A DNA stretch of 64,000 bases from the NCBI GenBank assembly GCA_003153505.1, contig PLZA01000014.1, positions 112,913 to 176,912 on the forward strand. The letters are read 5' to 3'. This stretch comes from Candidatus Dormiibacterota bacterium (lineage in GTDB: Bacteria; Chloroflexota; Dormibacteria; Aeolococcales; Aeolococcaceae). Made by a program: the position numbers and the translations under genes. The notes beneath the pieces are model-generated. The model ran no database searches, was not told the origin of the DNA, and saw only the letters and a list, made by a program, of their open reading frames with translations. This document shows, piece by piece, positions 16,062 to 25,589 of the stretch (position 1 is the first letter of the stretch; each line of letters starts with the position of its first letter).

Positions 16062-17090
16062 GTGCTCGCAATCCTCAAGCTGTCGCCCGCGCCAGGATTC
16101 GTGATCGGCGACGTCCCGATGCCGTCGCCCGCACCGGGGCAGGTGCTCCTTCGGGTCGCCGCCACGTCGGTCTGCGGCACGGATGTGCATCTCTACGACT
16201 GGAATCCGTGGGCCGCGGCGCGCGTGCACCCCCCACGCGTGGTCGGCCACGAGGTCTGCGGTGAGGTGGTCGCGTGGGGCGACGGGGTGCAGGAACCCGC
16301 CCTCGGGACCCGCGTGGCCGTCGAGTCGCACATCGTGTGCGGTCACTGCGATGAGTGCCGTCGCGGCGACTTTCACGTGTGCGAGAACACGCGCATCCTC
16401 GGCGTCGACGTCGACGGGGCTTTCGCCACGCACCTTGCGGTGCCCGCAGCGAACGTCTGGCCCGTCGGCGACTCGGTCCCCCCGGATGTCGCCGCCGCCA
16501 TGGAGCCCTTCGGGAATGCGGTGCACGCGTGTTCGTACGGCGACCTGAACGGGCGGACGGTCGTGGTGTTCGGATGCGGCCCGATCGGATGCGCGGCGGT
16601 CGCGGTCGCACGGGCGCAAGGCGCCGCGCGTGTCGTCGGCGTCGATCGCAACGCCTATCGACTCGATCTCGCGGAACGCATGGGTGCGCACGCGATCGTC
16701 CAGGCGACCGACGATGCGGTGGATGACGCGGTGCGTCGCGCCGCCGGCGACGCCATCGACTGCGTGCTCGAGATGAGTGGATCGCCGGTTGCTGTTGCTT
16801 CGGCAACGCGCCTGGTGCGGCCCGGAGGCTGGATCAGCCTGCTGGGTATCGGCGACGGGCCGGATGTCGTGGATCTCTCCAGCGACGTCGTCATGAAGGG
16901 GCTGAGCCTGTATGGCATTGCCGGCAGGCGGATCCCGGCGACCTGGGAACAGGTGACCGCGTACGTTCGGGATGGTGTCATCGACGTGCGCGCGCTGATC
17001 ACGCACCGATTCGCGCTGCGCGACATCGATGGCGCCATCGAGCTGATGAAGTCGGGTCAGTGCGGCAAGGTGACGCTCACTCCCGAGTAG
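16062..17090 (+). CDS. tdh: L-threonine 3-dehydrogenase-like zinc alcohol dehydrogenase
   Basis: 342 residues, medium-chain dehydrogenase. Catalytic-zinc residues appear in SVCGTDVHLYDW and GHEVCGEV; structural-zinc cysteines in CGHCDECRRGDFHVC; the NAD motif is FGCGPIG. TDH oxidises threonine to 2-amino-3-ketobutyrate, and the next gene is the ligase that uses that product, which fixes the call. Start GTG 16062 lies 8 bases after CATAAT (16048-16053). Confidence 0.9.
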   Translation: MLAILKLSPAPGFVIGDVPMPSPAPGQVLLRVAATSVCGTDVHLYDWNPWAAARVHPPRVVGHEVCGEVVAWGDGVQEPALGTRVAVESHIVCGHCDECRRGDFHVCENTRILGVDVDGAFATHLAVPAANVWPVGDSVPPDVAAAMEPFGNAVHACSYGDLNGRTVVVFGCGPIGCAAVAVARAQGAARVVGVDRNAYRLDLAERMGAHAIVQATDDAVDDAVRRAAGDAIDCVLEMSGSPVAVASATRLVRPGGWISLLGIGDGPDVVDLSSDVVMKGLSLYGIAGRRIPATWEQVTAYVRDGVIDVRALITHRFALRDIDGAIELMKSGQCGKVTLTPE

Positions 17091-17113
17091 ACGCGCGGGG
17101 TATGGTTGGTCGC

Positions 17114-18346
<1,233 letters not shown>

Positions 18347-18406
18347 CTCGATGCCAGGCACACGCTTCTGCGAGATGCGTCCCCCGCGTGCGCTGCGGCT
18401 TTAGCG

Positions 18407-18988
18407 ATGCCCCATCGCACTGCCGCAGAGCTCGAGGAGGAGCGGCTGGAGATCCTGGCTGCGCAGCGTGACCGGGCGGCCTTCGCGCCGCTCTACGAAC
18501 GCTACGTCGACCAGATCCACGCCTACGTCTACACCCTCACACATGACATGGAGCAGGCCGACGACGTGACCGCAGCAGCCTTTGCCAAAGCGATGGAGGA
18601 GCTCCCGCGTTTCGAGTGGCGCGGCGTCCCGTACTCCGCCTGGCTCTACCGCGTCGCCGGCAACCTGGTGTCACGAGAGCGCCGCCGCCCGGGCTGGATC
18701 GAACTCGAGCCGCGCATGCTGCCCGATGCTGGCGCCGATCCTGCCTGGCACGCAGAGGAGAACGATCGGGCGGAGGAGGTGCGAGCCGCAGTCGCCGGAC
18801 TTCCTCATGATCAGCGCCAGGCGATCCTGCTGCGCTTCGGCGGCGAGCTCCGAAATCGAGAGATCGCCGAGATCATGGGAAGGAGCGAAGGCGCCGTGAA
18901 GCTGCTCACGTTCCGAGCCCTGACCGCGCTCCGGCGGCGTCTCGGGGCGCCGATGCCCGCCGAACGGCTCTCGAGGTCTGGATCGTGA
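18407..18988 (+). CDS. RNA polymerase sigma factor, sigma-70/ECF type
   Basis: 193 residues. Region 2 is at about residues 25-95 (FAPLYERYVDQIHAYVY, ADDVTAAAFAKAMEELPRF, WLYRVAGNLV). Region 4 is at about residues 125-180 (LPHDQRQAILLRFGGELRNREIAEIMGRSEGAVKLLTFRAL) with a helix-turn-helix. The next gene overlaps by GTGA and encodes a one-helix membrane protein, a position usually held by an anti-sigma factor. Confidence 0.88.
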   Translation: MPHRTAAELEEERLEILAAQRDRAAFAPLYERYVDQIHAYVYTLTHDMEQADDVTAAAFAKAMEELPRFEWRGVPYSAWLYRVAGNLVSRERRRPGWIELEPRMLPDAGADPAWHAEENDRAEEVRAAVAGLPHDQRQAILLRFGGELRNREIAEIMGRSEGAVKLLTFRALTALRRRLGAPMPAERLSRSGS

Positions 18989-19320
18989 ACCCCGAGCATC
19001 GGCTCGACGCAGCGCTTGACGGCGACGCTGTCGCCTTCGCCGCATCTCCTGAGATTCCGGGCCTGGTAGACGTCGGCGACGAGGTGGCATCGGCGCTGTC
19101 CGCCTGGACCCTCGACCCCGCTCAGCGGGCTCAAATCCATGCAGCTGCGCTGGCGCTTGCGGACGCCTCAGGCTTCGGCGATCGCATTCGGATGCTCGGA
19201 CTCGACCGTCGGATGCAGGCGATCGCCGGCGGTGCGGTGGTCACGCTGGCCGCGGTGGCAGCTGTCGGCCTGGCGGTCGCGCGTGGCCGGCGGCACCATC
19301 CCGCTGCGCTGGGCGCCTGA
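18985..19320 (+). CDS. one-helix membrane protein, candidate anti-sigma partner
   Basis: 111 residues from a GTG overlapping the sigma-factor stop. The N-terminal two thirds is a soluble acidic region rich in A, D and E (residues 1-70). A single helix follows at about residues 77-97 (AIAGGAVVTLAAVAAVGLAVA), then RGRRHH. No zinc-finger motif is present, so it is not a classical ZAS anti-sigma factor. The position after a sigma gene suggests regulation or membrane tethering; this is inference. Its TGA is followed in frame, 3 codons later, by the GTG of the next small ORF. Confidence 0.6.
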   Translation: MNPEHRLDAALDGDAVAFAASPEIPGLVDVGDEVASALSAWTLDPAQRAQIHAAALALADASGFGDRIRMLGLDRRMQAIAGGAVVTLAAVAAVGLAVARGRRHHPAALGA

Positions 19321-19329
19321 GTCGCGCTC

Positions 19330-19503
19330 GTGGATCCCGAGGCCGAGATGCCCGACGCGGAACGGGAGCGCATCCGCCAGCGCGATCGCAAGCGCGAGCG
19401 TCGCATGGTGGTCGACAACGCGGGAATCAAGCGCGTGCTCCCGGCGGTTGCCGAGAAACGCCGGAAGGCGGCGCAGTCGCCGCCTCAGGACACGGTGAGC
19501 TGA
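19330..19503 (+). CDS. small charged protein, possibly a continuation of the upstream frame
   Basis: 57 residues, starting GTG at 19330. Very rich in E, R, D and K (EMPDAERERIRQRDRKRERRM), predicted helical, then a KRVLPAVAEKRRKAAQ segment. It lies in the same frame as the gene ending at 19320 with only TGA-GTC-GCG-CTC between them. So it is either re-initiated downstream or the upstream protein has lost its original tail to a stop mutation. The 3' end overlaps the convergent rskA-like gene by 19 bases. No family recognised. Confidence 0.45.
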   Translation: MDPEAEMPDAERERIRQRDRKRERRMVVDNAGIKRVLPAVAEKRRKAAQSPPQDTVS

Positions 19504-20189
19504 CCGCTCAACACCTCGGTGTTCGACGGCGTCGGGCTCCCGCCAGCAGGCTCGACCGTGGCCGCGATGCTCGTATAGCCGGCCATGCTTCCCCCCATGA
19601 CCGCCGTCCACGGCCCACCCCCGAGGCCGGGGCTCAGGAAGGCGGCACCCTTGGGAGCGCCCTGCGGCGGGATGAGCCAGACCTCATAGACCTCGGAGCT
19701 GGGAAGGGCTGAGAGCCCCTTCACGGTGAGCACGGCCTGCCGCGCGGTGGTGTCGACGGAGAGCGTCCCTGTGGCGGTCGTGCCCGACACCGTGTAGGTG
19801 ACTGACGTCGATGTTGCGTTCCGGCCGGCGACCGCGTAGATGCCGACAACGATTGCGGCGACGACCGCGACGGCGCCGATGGCCGTGAAGGGCCGGCCGG
19901 CGGGGATGGCCGCCACGAGGCGGCGCCACCAGGACGGCCTTGACGGGGCGGTCGCCTCGGCATAGACCTGCGCCATCAGCTGGCGGCGGAGTCGAGCCGG
20001 GGGCGGCACCAGGTCGAGTGCCGCAGGAAGCAACGACGCCAGGTCCGCATACTCCGCGGCGGCGTGTGTGCATGGTGCGCAGGTGGCCAGGTGGCGTTCC
20101 ACGAGTTCCCGATCGGCGGGTTCGAGCGCGCCGACAGCTTCCAGCGCCAGCAGGTCGGTGGCCTCTTCGCAGCTCATTGGGTCGGCCAT
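19485..20189 (-). CDS. RskA-family anti-sigma factor
   Basis: 234 residues. The N-terminal zinc-finger anti-sigma part has C in MSCEEA and H-x3-C-x2-C (HLATCAPC). One membrane helix follows at about residues 98-122 (AIGAVAVVAAIVVGIYAVAG), then the exported RskA domain (about 140-230) with YEVWLIPPQGAPKGAAFLSP. It should hold the overlapping ECF sigma factor inactive at the membrane until released by proteolysis. It overlaps that sigma gene by 16 bases. Confidence 0.9.
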   Translation of the reverse strand: MADPMSCEEATDLLALEAVGALEPADRELVERHLATCAPCTHAAAEYADLASLLPAALDLVPPPARLRRQLMAQVYAEATAPSRPSWWRRLVAAIPAGRPFTAIGAVAVVAAIVVGIYAVAGRNATSTSVTYTVSGTTATGTLSVDTTARQAVLTVKGLSALPSSEVYEVWLIPPQGAPKGAAFLSPGLGGGPWTAVMGGSMAGYTSIAATVEPAGGSPTPSNTEVLSGQLTVS

Positions 20190-20749
20190 GAGGTCTCCAT
20201 CCGATCCGCGAGGCTGGCGCGCAACTTGTCCAGGGCGATCCGGACCCGGCCCTTGACCGTGCCCAGGGGCACCTCCATCTTGGTGGCGATCTCCGATTGC
20301 GAGAACCCGCCGTAGTACGCGAGTTCAATCGTCTGACGCTGCTCCGCAGGGAGCTCGGCGAGCGCCTTGCGCACCTCCTCGGCGCTCAGCTCGACGGCGA
20401 CGGCAGCCCAGGGGTCGCTGACCGTCGGCTCGATCGACTCGCCCTCGATCGGCGAGTCCAGGCGCGTCCGGTGCCGGTCGCCCCGCAGGCGGTCGATGGC
20501 CCGGTTGCGGACGATCGTGCAGATCCAGGAGCGCAGCGACCCGCGGCCCGGCTGAAACGTCGAGCCTCGACGCCAGACGGCGAGAAACGATTCCTGCACG
20601 ACGTCCTCGGCCGCACCGCGGTCGCTCAGGATGCGCAGAGCCACTGTGTGAGCGAGGCCGCCGTATCGGTCGTACAAAGCTTCGATCCCCTCGGGCGAAT
20701 GGGCAGAGATCGAGCGAACAATGTCGTCGTCACTCAGGTGCACTCTCAT
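20174..20749 (-). CDS. ECF RNA polymerase sigma factor, SigK-like
   Basis: 191 residues from the ATG at 20749; a GTG 12 bases upstream is possible. Region 2: IEALYDRYGGLAHTVALRIL, AAEDVVQESFLAVWRR, SLRSWICTIVRNRAIDRLR. Region 4: LPAEQRQTIELAYYGGFSQSEIATKMEVPLGTVKGRVRIAL. It pairs with the RskA-type anti-sigma factor downstream, the arrangement of SigK/RskA, so it probably answers an envelope or redox signal. Target promoters are unknown. Confidence 0.92.
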   Translation of the reverse strand: MRVHLSDDDIVRSISAHSPEGIEALYDRYGGLAHTVALRILSDRGAAEDVVQESFLAVWRRGSTFQPGRGSLRSWICTIVRNRAIDRLRGDRHRTRLDSPIEGESIEPTVSDPWAAVAVELSAEEVRKALAELPAEQRQTIELAYYGGFSQSEIATKMEVPLGTVKGRVRIALDKLRASLADRMETSWPTQ

Positions 20750-20856
20750 GCTCCGACACACGCTCGGGGGTTGCGCATCTGCTGGTACGGACGCGCCGGG
20801 GCGCTCGGATCATGCGGGCACGCGCCGCGGCGGCGCGAGACCACGCGAGCTGCTCC

Positions 20857-22248
20857 TTACGAGACTTTGACGTGACCGCCGCGAACCCGCGCCGCGGTCG
20901 ACTGGAGCAGGACGGGCTCGTCGGGCTGATGCACCACGACGGCGGCCGCGGAGGGCCGGAGGCTGGTTGCGGCGGGCCCCTCGAAGACCACTTTCACAGC
21001 GCCGGCCGCCGTGCCCGCCTGGGCGATTGCCAGGGCCGCAGTGTATTCATCCAGCGGGAATCGGTGGGTCACGACGCCGTCGACCGGGAAGCTGGAGTCG
21101 CTCAACCACTCGCGGATTGTGCCGAAGGTGCGCTTCCCGTCGGGCTCGCGGCCGTACGACGCAGCCCCACGCACCGTGAGCTCGCGAGCCCAGATGAGCG
21201 ACCACTCGATCTCGTGGCGGCCGGAGCGGCCACAGAGGACCAGCGTGCCGCCGGCGCGGAGCAGACGTACGGCGAGGTCGATGCTGAGCGCCGAAGCTCG
21301 GCAGTCGAAGACCACGTCGACGCCGCCGTCGAGCACCGGGAGGCCGCCCCCGGCGGGTCGCATCAGGCGAGCCTCCATGTGTTCGGCGGTCTTCTGCAGC
21401 ATCTGCTCTGACGATCCGTGCCAGACGCGATTGGCGCCGATCGAACGGATTGCCATGAAGGCGGCGTTGGGATCTCCGCTGAGCGGAGCGCTCTCGCGGT
21501 GACGCCGGCCCAGCCGGGGCCGCGTGGTGCTTCTTGCGTCGTGGAGCACGATGATGTCGAGGTCCGGGTGCATCCGCCGGAGCGTCGCCACGATCAGCCG
21601 GCTCAGTGCTCCCGAGCCGATCACCACGGCGGTGTCGCCTCGACGGGTCCACCGCAGGACGGCGTGCAGCGCCGTGGCCGCAGGCTCGGCAAGGACACCG
21701 CGCTGGTCGGAGATGCCGTCGGCGGGGACCAGCATGTCCTCGTGGACCAGGAAGCCTTCGCTCCAGCCGCCACCAGCCTTCTCACTCGATCCAACCGACC
21801 GGCCCGAACAGAGTGAGCCGCCGCGGTCCGCGTTCTCGCACAGGTGGGTGTCACCGGCGCGGCAGCGCCGGCACTCGGCCAGGCCTTTGTGTGCGCAGCG
21901 GAGGGTCGGTTCGACCAGGACGCGATCGCCCTCGCGAACCCATCGCGTCGATGAGGCCCGCTCGACGACGCCGACGACCTCGTGCCCGGGAATGAATGTC
22001 CCCGCGGCACCGTAGGCGCTGAGCACGTTGGGCACCGGGTCGCGGTGCACCAGAGCGAGGTCCGTCCCGCAGATTCCCGCCAGCGCCGGCCGGATCAGTA
22101 CCCAGCCAGGACCCGGGGGCACCGGAGTCCTGACGTCGCGCACCTCCACTGGAAGCGAGGAGCTCGCCTGCGCGCGGCGACGCCGGCCGCGGCCCCGACC
22201 GCCGGAGCCAGGGTCGATGAGGGTCGGGTCGACGACTAGCGCCCGCAT
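20857..22248 (-). CDS. zinc-dependent alcohol dehydrogenase-like protein with extended arms
   Basis: 463 residues from the ATG at 22248, longer than the usual 340-380. MDR features are present: GICGTDLALVHRD, GHEVVGVVERA, and the structural-zinc cysteine set around CAHKGLAECRRCRAGDTHLC. The cofactor loop reads VIGSGALSRL, a shifted form of GxGxxG. An Arg/Gly-rich insert near residue 20 (GRGRGRRRR) and a 40-residue C-terminal tail are unusual. It resembles glucose or sorbitol dehydrogenases of the threonine-dehydrogenase group, but the substrate is unknown. Confidence 0.75.
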   Translation of the reverse strand: MRALVVDPTLIDPGSGGRGRGRRRRAQASSSLPVEVRDVRTPVPPGPGWVLIRPALAGICGTDLALVHRDPVPNVLSAYGAAGTFIPGHEVVGVVERASSTRWVREGDRVLVEPTLRCAHKGLAECRRCRAGDTHLCENADRGGSLCSGRSVGSSEKAGGGWSEGFLVHEDMLVPADGISDQRGVLAEPAATALHAVLRWTRRGDTAVVIGSGALSRLIVATLRRMHPDLDIIVLHDARSTTRPRLGRRHRESAPLSGDPNAAFMAIRSIGANRVWHGSSEQMLQKTAEHMEARLMRPAGGGLPVLDGGVDVVFDCRASALSIDLAVRLLRAGGTLVLCGRSGRHEIEWSLIWARELTVRGAASYGREPDGKRTFGTIREWLSDSSFPVDGVVTHRFPLDEYTAALAIAQAGTAAGAVKVVFEGPAATSLRPSAAAVVVHQPDEPVLLQSTAARVRGGHVKVS

Positions 22249-22356
22249 CGGACGTGCCAAAGGGTGATGTGGCCGCGAACAAGCGCGGCAGTGAACTCTC
22301 TCATCGCCTCGACTTGTGAGGATACCGTTGCTCACCCTTGCGGTGCAGCATTGACA

Positions 22357-23496
22357 ATGGGTCTGATGACCGATCAGCCGCCCCCACCGAGCCCGCCGCC
22401 CGCGGACCTCGGCGCTTCGCCACCAGGCTGGGCCTCGCCGCCGGCCGGCTGGGGATCACCGCCGCCGGGCTGGGGGTCGCCACCTCCCGGATGGGGTTCG
22501 CCACCTCCCGGGTGGGGCGCACCGCCCGGTCCCTGGGGTCAGCCGCAACCGGGCTGGAACCCGGGATTCATGCCGTCTCAGGTCGGATCGGGGCGCTTTC
22601 GGTCGATGTCGGTCGGGGAGTGGCTCGATGCCACCTTCACCCTGTACCGCCGCAATTTCGCGCTGATCGCCTCGATCAGCGCGGTCGTGCAGATTCCCTA
22701 TGCGCTGCTCACCTGGCTGCTCTTCGAGCTCACCGGGGTTGCGACCTTCGTCCGCTCGCCCTTCTCCTCATTCAGCGCTCAGACGATCACCCCCGCGCAG
22801 GCGCAGCAGCTCCTCAACTCGTACCTCGGGGTGCTGGCGGTCACCGTCGGCCTGGTGCTGGTCAGTCTCCTGGTGATCGTTCCGCTCGGCGAGGCAGCGA
22901 CAACCCGGGCGGTGAGTGACCGGTACCTCGATCGCCCGAGCTCGCTGCTGGCGGCGTACAGGGCTGCGTGGAGCCGACTCGGAGCGCTGATCGCAATGAT
23001 CTGCATCCTGATCGGGGCGTACGCCGGGTCGCTGGGCGCGATCTTCGTGCTCGCCCTGCTGCTCGGCGCCGCGGGCGCAGGCGGGCTGGGTGCATTGGTC
23101 GCCGTGCTGGCGATCATCGCGCTGGTGCCTCTGCTGATCATGGTCTACGTGCGCACCGTGGTCGCCGTCCCGGCGATCGTGCTGGAGCGCGCCTCCGGCT
23201 GGCACGGCCTGCAGCGAAGCTGGTCGCTGATCGGCGGACGGTTCTGGCCGACGTTCGGTCGCATGCTCCTGCTCGCGCTGATCACCTCGATCATCTCGTC
23301 CGTGATCGCGGCAGTGTTCGAGCTTCCCGGGTCGGCTCTGATGCCCGGGAACACATTTGTCTTCGACCAGGTTGCAAGCGCGGTCGCGGCGGTCTTTGTC
23401 GGTCCGATCACGTACATCGGCGTGACCCTGCTGTACTACGACATCCGCATCCGCAAAGAAGGCTTCGATATCGAGATGCTCGCTCGATCGCTGTGA
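22357..23496 (+). CDS. multi-pass membrane protein with heptad-repeat Pro/Gly/Trp N-terminus
   Basis: About 379 residues. Residues 1-75 are a soluble tail built of 7-residue GW(G/A)SPPP repeats. From about 85 on there are six hydrophobic segments, beginning with SVGEWLDATFTLYRRNFALI. This pattern recalls the glycerophosphoryl-diester-phosphodiesterase membrane-domain family without its catalytic part. The stop overlaps the next gene, so it is the first gene of the 22.3-27.9 kb unit with DUF4129, DUF4350, MoxR and DUF58 proteins. ATG 22366 is an alternative start. Role: probably envelope integrity, by association. Confidence 0.75.
   Translation: MGLMTDQPPPPSPPPADLGASPPGWASPPAGWGSPPPGWGSPPPGWGSPPPGWGAPPGPWGQPQPGWNPGFMPSQVGSGRFRSMSVGEWLDATFTLYRRNFALIASISAVVQIPYALLTWLLFELTGVATFVRSPFSSFSAQTITPAQAQQLLNSYLGVLAVTVGLVLVSLLVIVPLGEAATTRAVSDRYLDRPSSLLAAYRAAWSRLGALIAMICILIGAYAGSLGAIFVLALLLGAAGAGGLGALVAVLAIIALVPLLIMVYVRTVVAVPAIVLERASGWHGLQRSWSLIGGRFWPTFGRMLLLALITSIISSVIAAVFELPGSALMPGNTFVFDQVASAVAAVFVGPITYIGVTLLYYDIRIRKEGFDIEMLARSL
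22426..22572 (+). repeat. in-frame 21-bp tandem repeat encoding GW(G/A)SPPP
   Basis: Seven consecutive 7-residue units starting with Gly-Trp or Pro-Trp cover residues 24-72 of the membrane protein. The three middle units are identical in protein but differ in codons, so the array is selected at protein level rather than freshly duplicated. Confidence 0.8.
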
Positions 23497-24434
23497 GGCG
23501 CCTGCTCGTCGCGGCCGTCATCTCGGTTGCTGGGATGACCGCTGCGGTGCCGGCAACCGTGTCGGCGCAGGCGGCCGGACCCTGCGTGACCCTCGAGTAC
23601 ATCGCGCTGCTCGTCCGTGCGGACAGCGCGCTGGCCGGCGTTCCCCCGCAGCCGCCCGCGGCCCTGGTGGCAATCACCCAGGCCGAGGACATCGCACCGT
23701 CATCGAGCGCCGAGCTCGGGCCGATCATCGCGCTGCTCACCACCTCGCCTCCCGAGGTCACCACGAGCCGGCAGCGGATCGAGGTGCTGGTCACGACGCT
23801 CGCCCTGCCGGGCGGGTCGGCGTGCAACGTGGATTCCCGGGCCGCGGAGAACGCGCTCCGCCAGGTGTACTCGTCGTCTGTTTTTGCCGATCTCGACCAG
23901 AACCAACCACCCTCGCTGCTCGAGCGCATCGGCGCCGCCCTCAACTGGCTCCTCTCGCATCTCTTCGGATTGCTCGGCAGCGGCGGCTCGATACTGCTCG
24001 GCCTGCTCGTCCTCGGCGCCATCGCAGCCCTCGTGATCTACCGGCTTCGCGGGGTCGTCGGAGGGCGGCGCGCCCTCGGCCCGGGCGAGCCGGCAACGGC
24101 CGGCGACGATCCGGAGCGCGAGTGGCAGCTCGCCCTCCGAGCGGCGCAGCGCGGCGACTATCGCGAGGCGATCCGGCGGGCATTCCGTTCGGCATTGCTC
24201 GACGTCGCCGATCACCGAGCCCACCTCGATCGAGCCTGGACGACGCGCGAGATGCTCGCGACGCTCTCGGCGGACGCCGAGCTGCTGGCGGTGGTTGCTC
24301 CCGCAGCGGGGTCATTCGACAGGGCCTGGTACGGGCGAGCGCCGGTCGGCTCGGATGACTGGGAGGTTGCGCGCGCCAGGTGCGAGGCGGTACGCCGGGT
24401 CTCCCGTCGCGTAACGGGAGCGCGCCAGGCGTGA
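23493..24434 (+). CDS. exported DUF4129-domain membrane protein
   Basis: 313 residues from a GTG overlapping the previous stop (GTGA). A signal peptide ends near AVPATVSAQA. The extracytoplasmic part (about 30-140) holds two cysteines. A membrane helix is at about 170-190 (ILLGLLVLGAIAALVIYRL). The C-terminal cytoplasmic DUF4129 pattern is LALRAAQRGDYREAIRRAFRSALLDV with RAWTTREML. DUF4129 proteins often accompany transglutaminase, MoxR and DUF58 genes; no transglutaminase domain is seen here. Confidence 0.82.
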   Translation: MRRLLVAAVISVAGMTAAVPATVSAQAAGPCVTLEYIALLVRADSALAGVPPQPPAALVAITQAEDIAPSSSAELGPIIALLTTSPPEVTTSRQRIEVLVTTLALPGGSACNVDSRAAENALRQVYSSSVFADLDQNQPPSLLERIGAALNWLLSHLFGLLGSGGSILLGLLVLGAIAALVIYRLRGVVGGRRALGPGEPATAGDDPEREWQLALRAAQRGDYREAIRRAFRSALLDVADHRAHLDRAWTTREMLATLSADAELLAVVAPAAGSFDRAWYGRAPVGSDDWEVARARCEAVRRVSRRVTGARQA

Positions 24435-25585
24435 CCAGGCCGCCGCTCTCCGCGATGCTGACCCTGATCGCCGCCCTCGCGATTCTCGCCGTCATCGCCA
24501 TCGCCACCGCGATCCCGCCCAGCGACCAGCTCAACCCGTCGTCACGATCCGCCGGCACGCTCGGGACGCTGGCGCTGTACACCTGGTTCTCGAACCTGGG
24601 CCTCGACGTCAGCCGGGTGACCGGCACCTTCGACCTCACCGGCAGCGATGTGCTCTTCTGCTACGACCCGACCGTCGTGCTGTCGAGCACCGACGTCGAT
24701 CGTGTGATGACCTTTCTACGTTCGGGTGGCGACCTGGTCCTCGTGGTCACGCCCGCGAGCCTCGCCGCGGCGGCTCCGCTGCTCAGCCGGCTCGAGGTGA
24801 ACCCGTCCGCATCGGTGAATGGTGGTGTCGCCATCGTCGCGCAGCCCTTCGACAGCACCGACCGCGTCCGTTCGGTCCCGGTCGGGAGCGGGTTGACCTT
24901 CTCGGACCAGGCGCCCGTGGTGCCGATGCTCGTCGAGCGGAAGGAGGTCGTGGCTGCCATGGTTCGTGTCGGAGCGAGCGGGCGAGCCTTCGTGCTCGGC
25001 GATACCGCGCCGCTCTCCAACGACGGCCTCCGCCGTGGCGATTCGTCGTTTCTCGCCCTCAGCTTGCTGCAACGTGCACGCGGCGGCCGGATCAGCTTTG
25101 ACGAGTACCACCATGGCGAGGGAACGGGGACGAGTGGCGCCGGCGCGATCTTCGACGGCCCGGTGGGGCTGGCGACGCTCCTCGTCGGCCTGGTGGTGCT
25201 GCTCGCGATGGCCGTGAACGGTCGCCGGCTCGGCAAGCCCTCACACGACGGCGACGAAGCCACGGTGCCGAGCGCATCCGCCTATGTGACGGCGATGGGA
25301 CAGCTCTTCGCACGCAGCCGCCAGCGCGGCCCGATCGCCGCACGCTATGCCGATGAGCTCAAACGCAGGATCGGCGCAGCGACCGGCGTGGACTGGCACC
25401 TCGACGATTCGGCGTTCTGCGCCGCAGTTTCGATGACGAGCGCGCAGTCGGCGCCGGCGCTCTCGTCACTCCTCGCCCAGGCACGCTCGCTTGCGGCGGG
25501 CCATCCGGACGAGCGAGAGCTGCTGCGCCTGGCACGCGATGTCGACGCCTGCGAGCGCCTGTGGACGGGCGCCCCAGTTGGATGA
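24431..25585 (+). CDS. DUF4350-domain membrane protein
   Basis: 384 residues from a GTG overlapping the previous stop. One helix at about residues 8-28. The periplasmic part carries the DUF4350 fold with YTWFSNLGLDVSR, DVLFCYDPTVVLSSTDVDRVMTFLRSGGDLVLV and RISFDEYHHGEG. A second helix is at about residues 250-270 (VGLATLLVGLVVLLAMAVN), then a cytoplasmic tail. This is a standard member of MoxR/DUF58 clusters. Biochemical role unknown. Confidence 0.82.
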   Translation: MTRPPLSAMLTLIAALAILAVIAIATAIPPSDQLNPSSRSAGTLGTLALYTWFSNLGLDVSRVTGTFDLTGSDVLFCYDPTVVLSSTDVDRVMTFLRSGGDLVLVVTPASLAAAAPLLSRLEVNPSASVNGGVAIVAQPFDSTDRVRSVPVGSGLTFSDQAPVVPMLVERKEVVAAMVRVGASGRAFVLGDTAPLSNDGLRRGDSSFLALSLLQRARGGRISFDEYHHGEGTGTSGAGAIFDGPVGLATLLVGLVVLLAMAVNGRRLGKPSHDGDEATVPSASAYVTAMGQLFARSRQRGPIAARYADELKRRIGAATGVDWHLDDSAFCAAVSMTSAQSAPALSSLLAQARSLAAGHPDERELLRLARDVDACERLWTGAPVG

Positions 25586-25589
25586 CCAT

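Noticed and set aside
22426..22572. CRISPR-like or recombination-prone tandem repeat
   Set aside because: The repeats are contiguous, in frame and encode a regular protein heptad; there are no spacers or cas genes.
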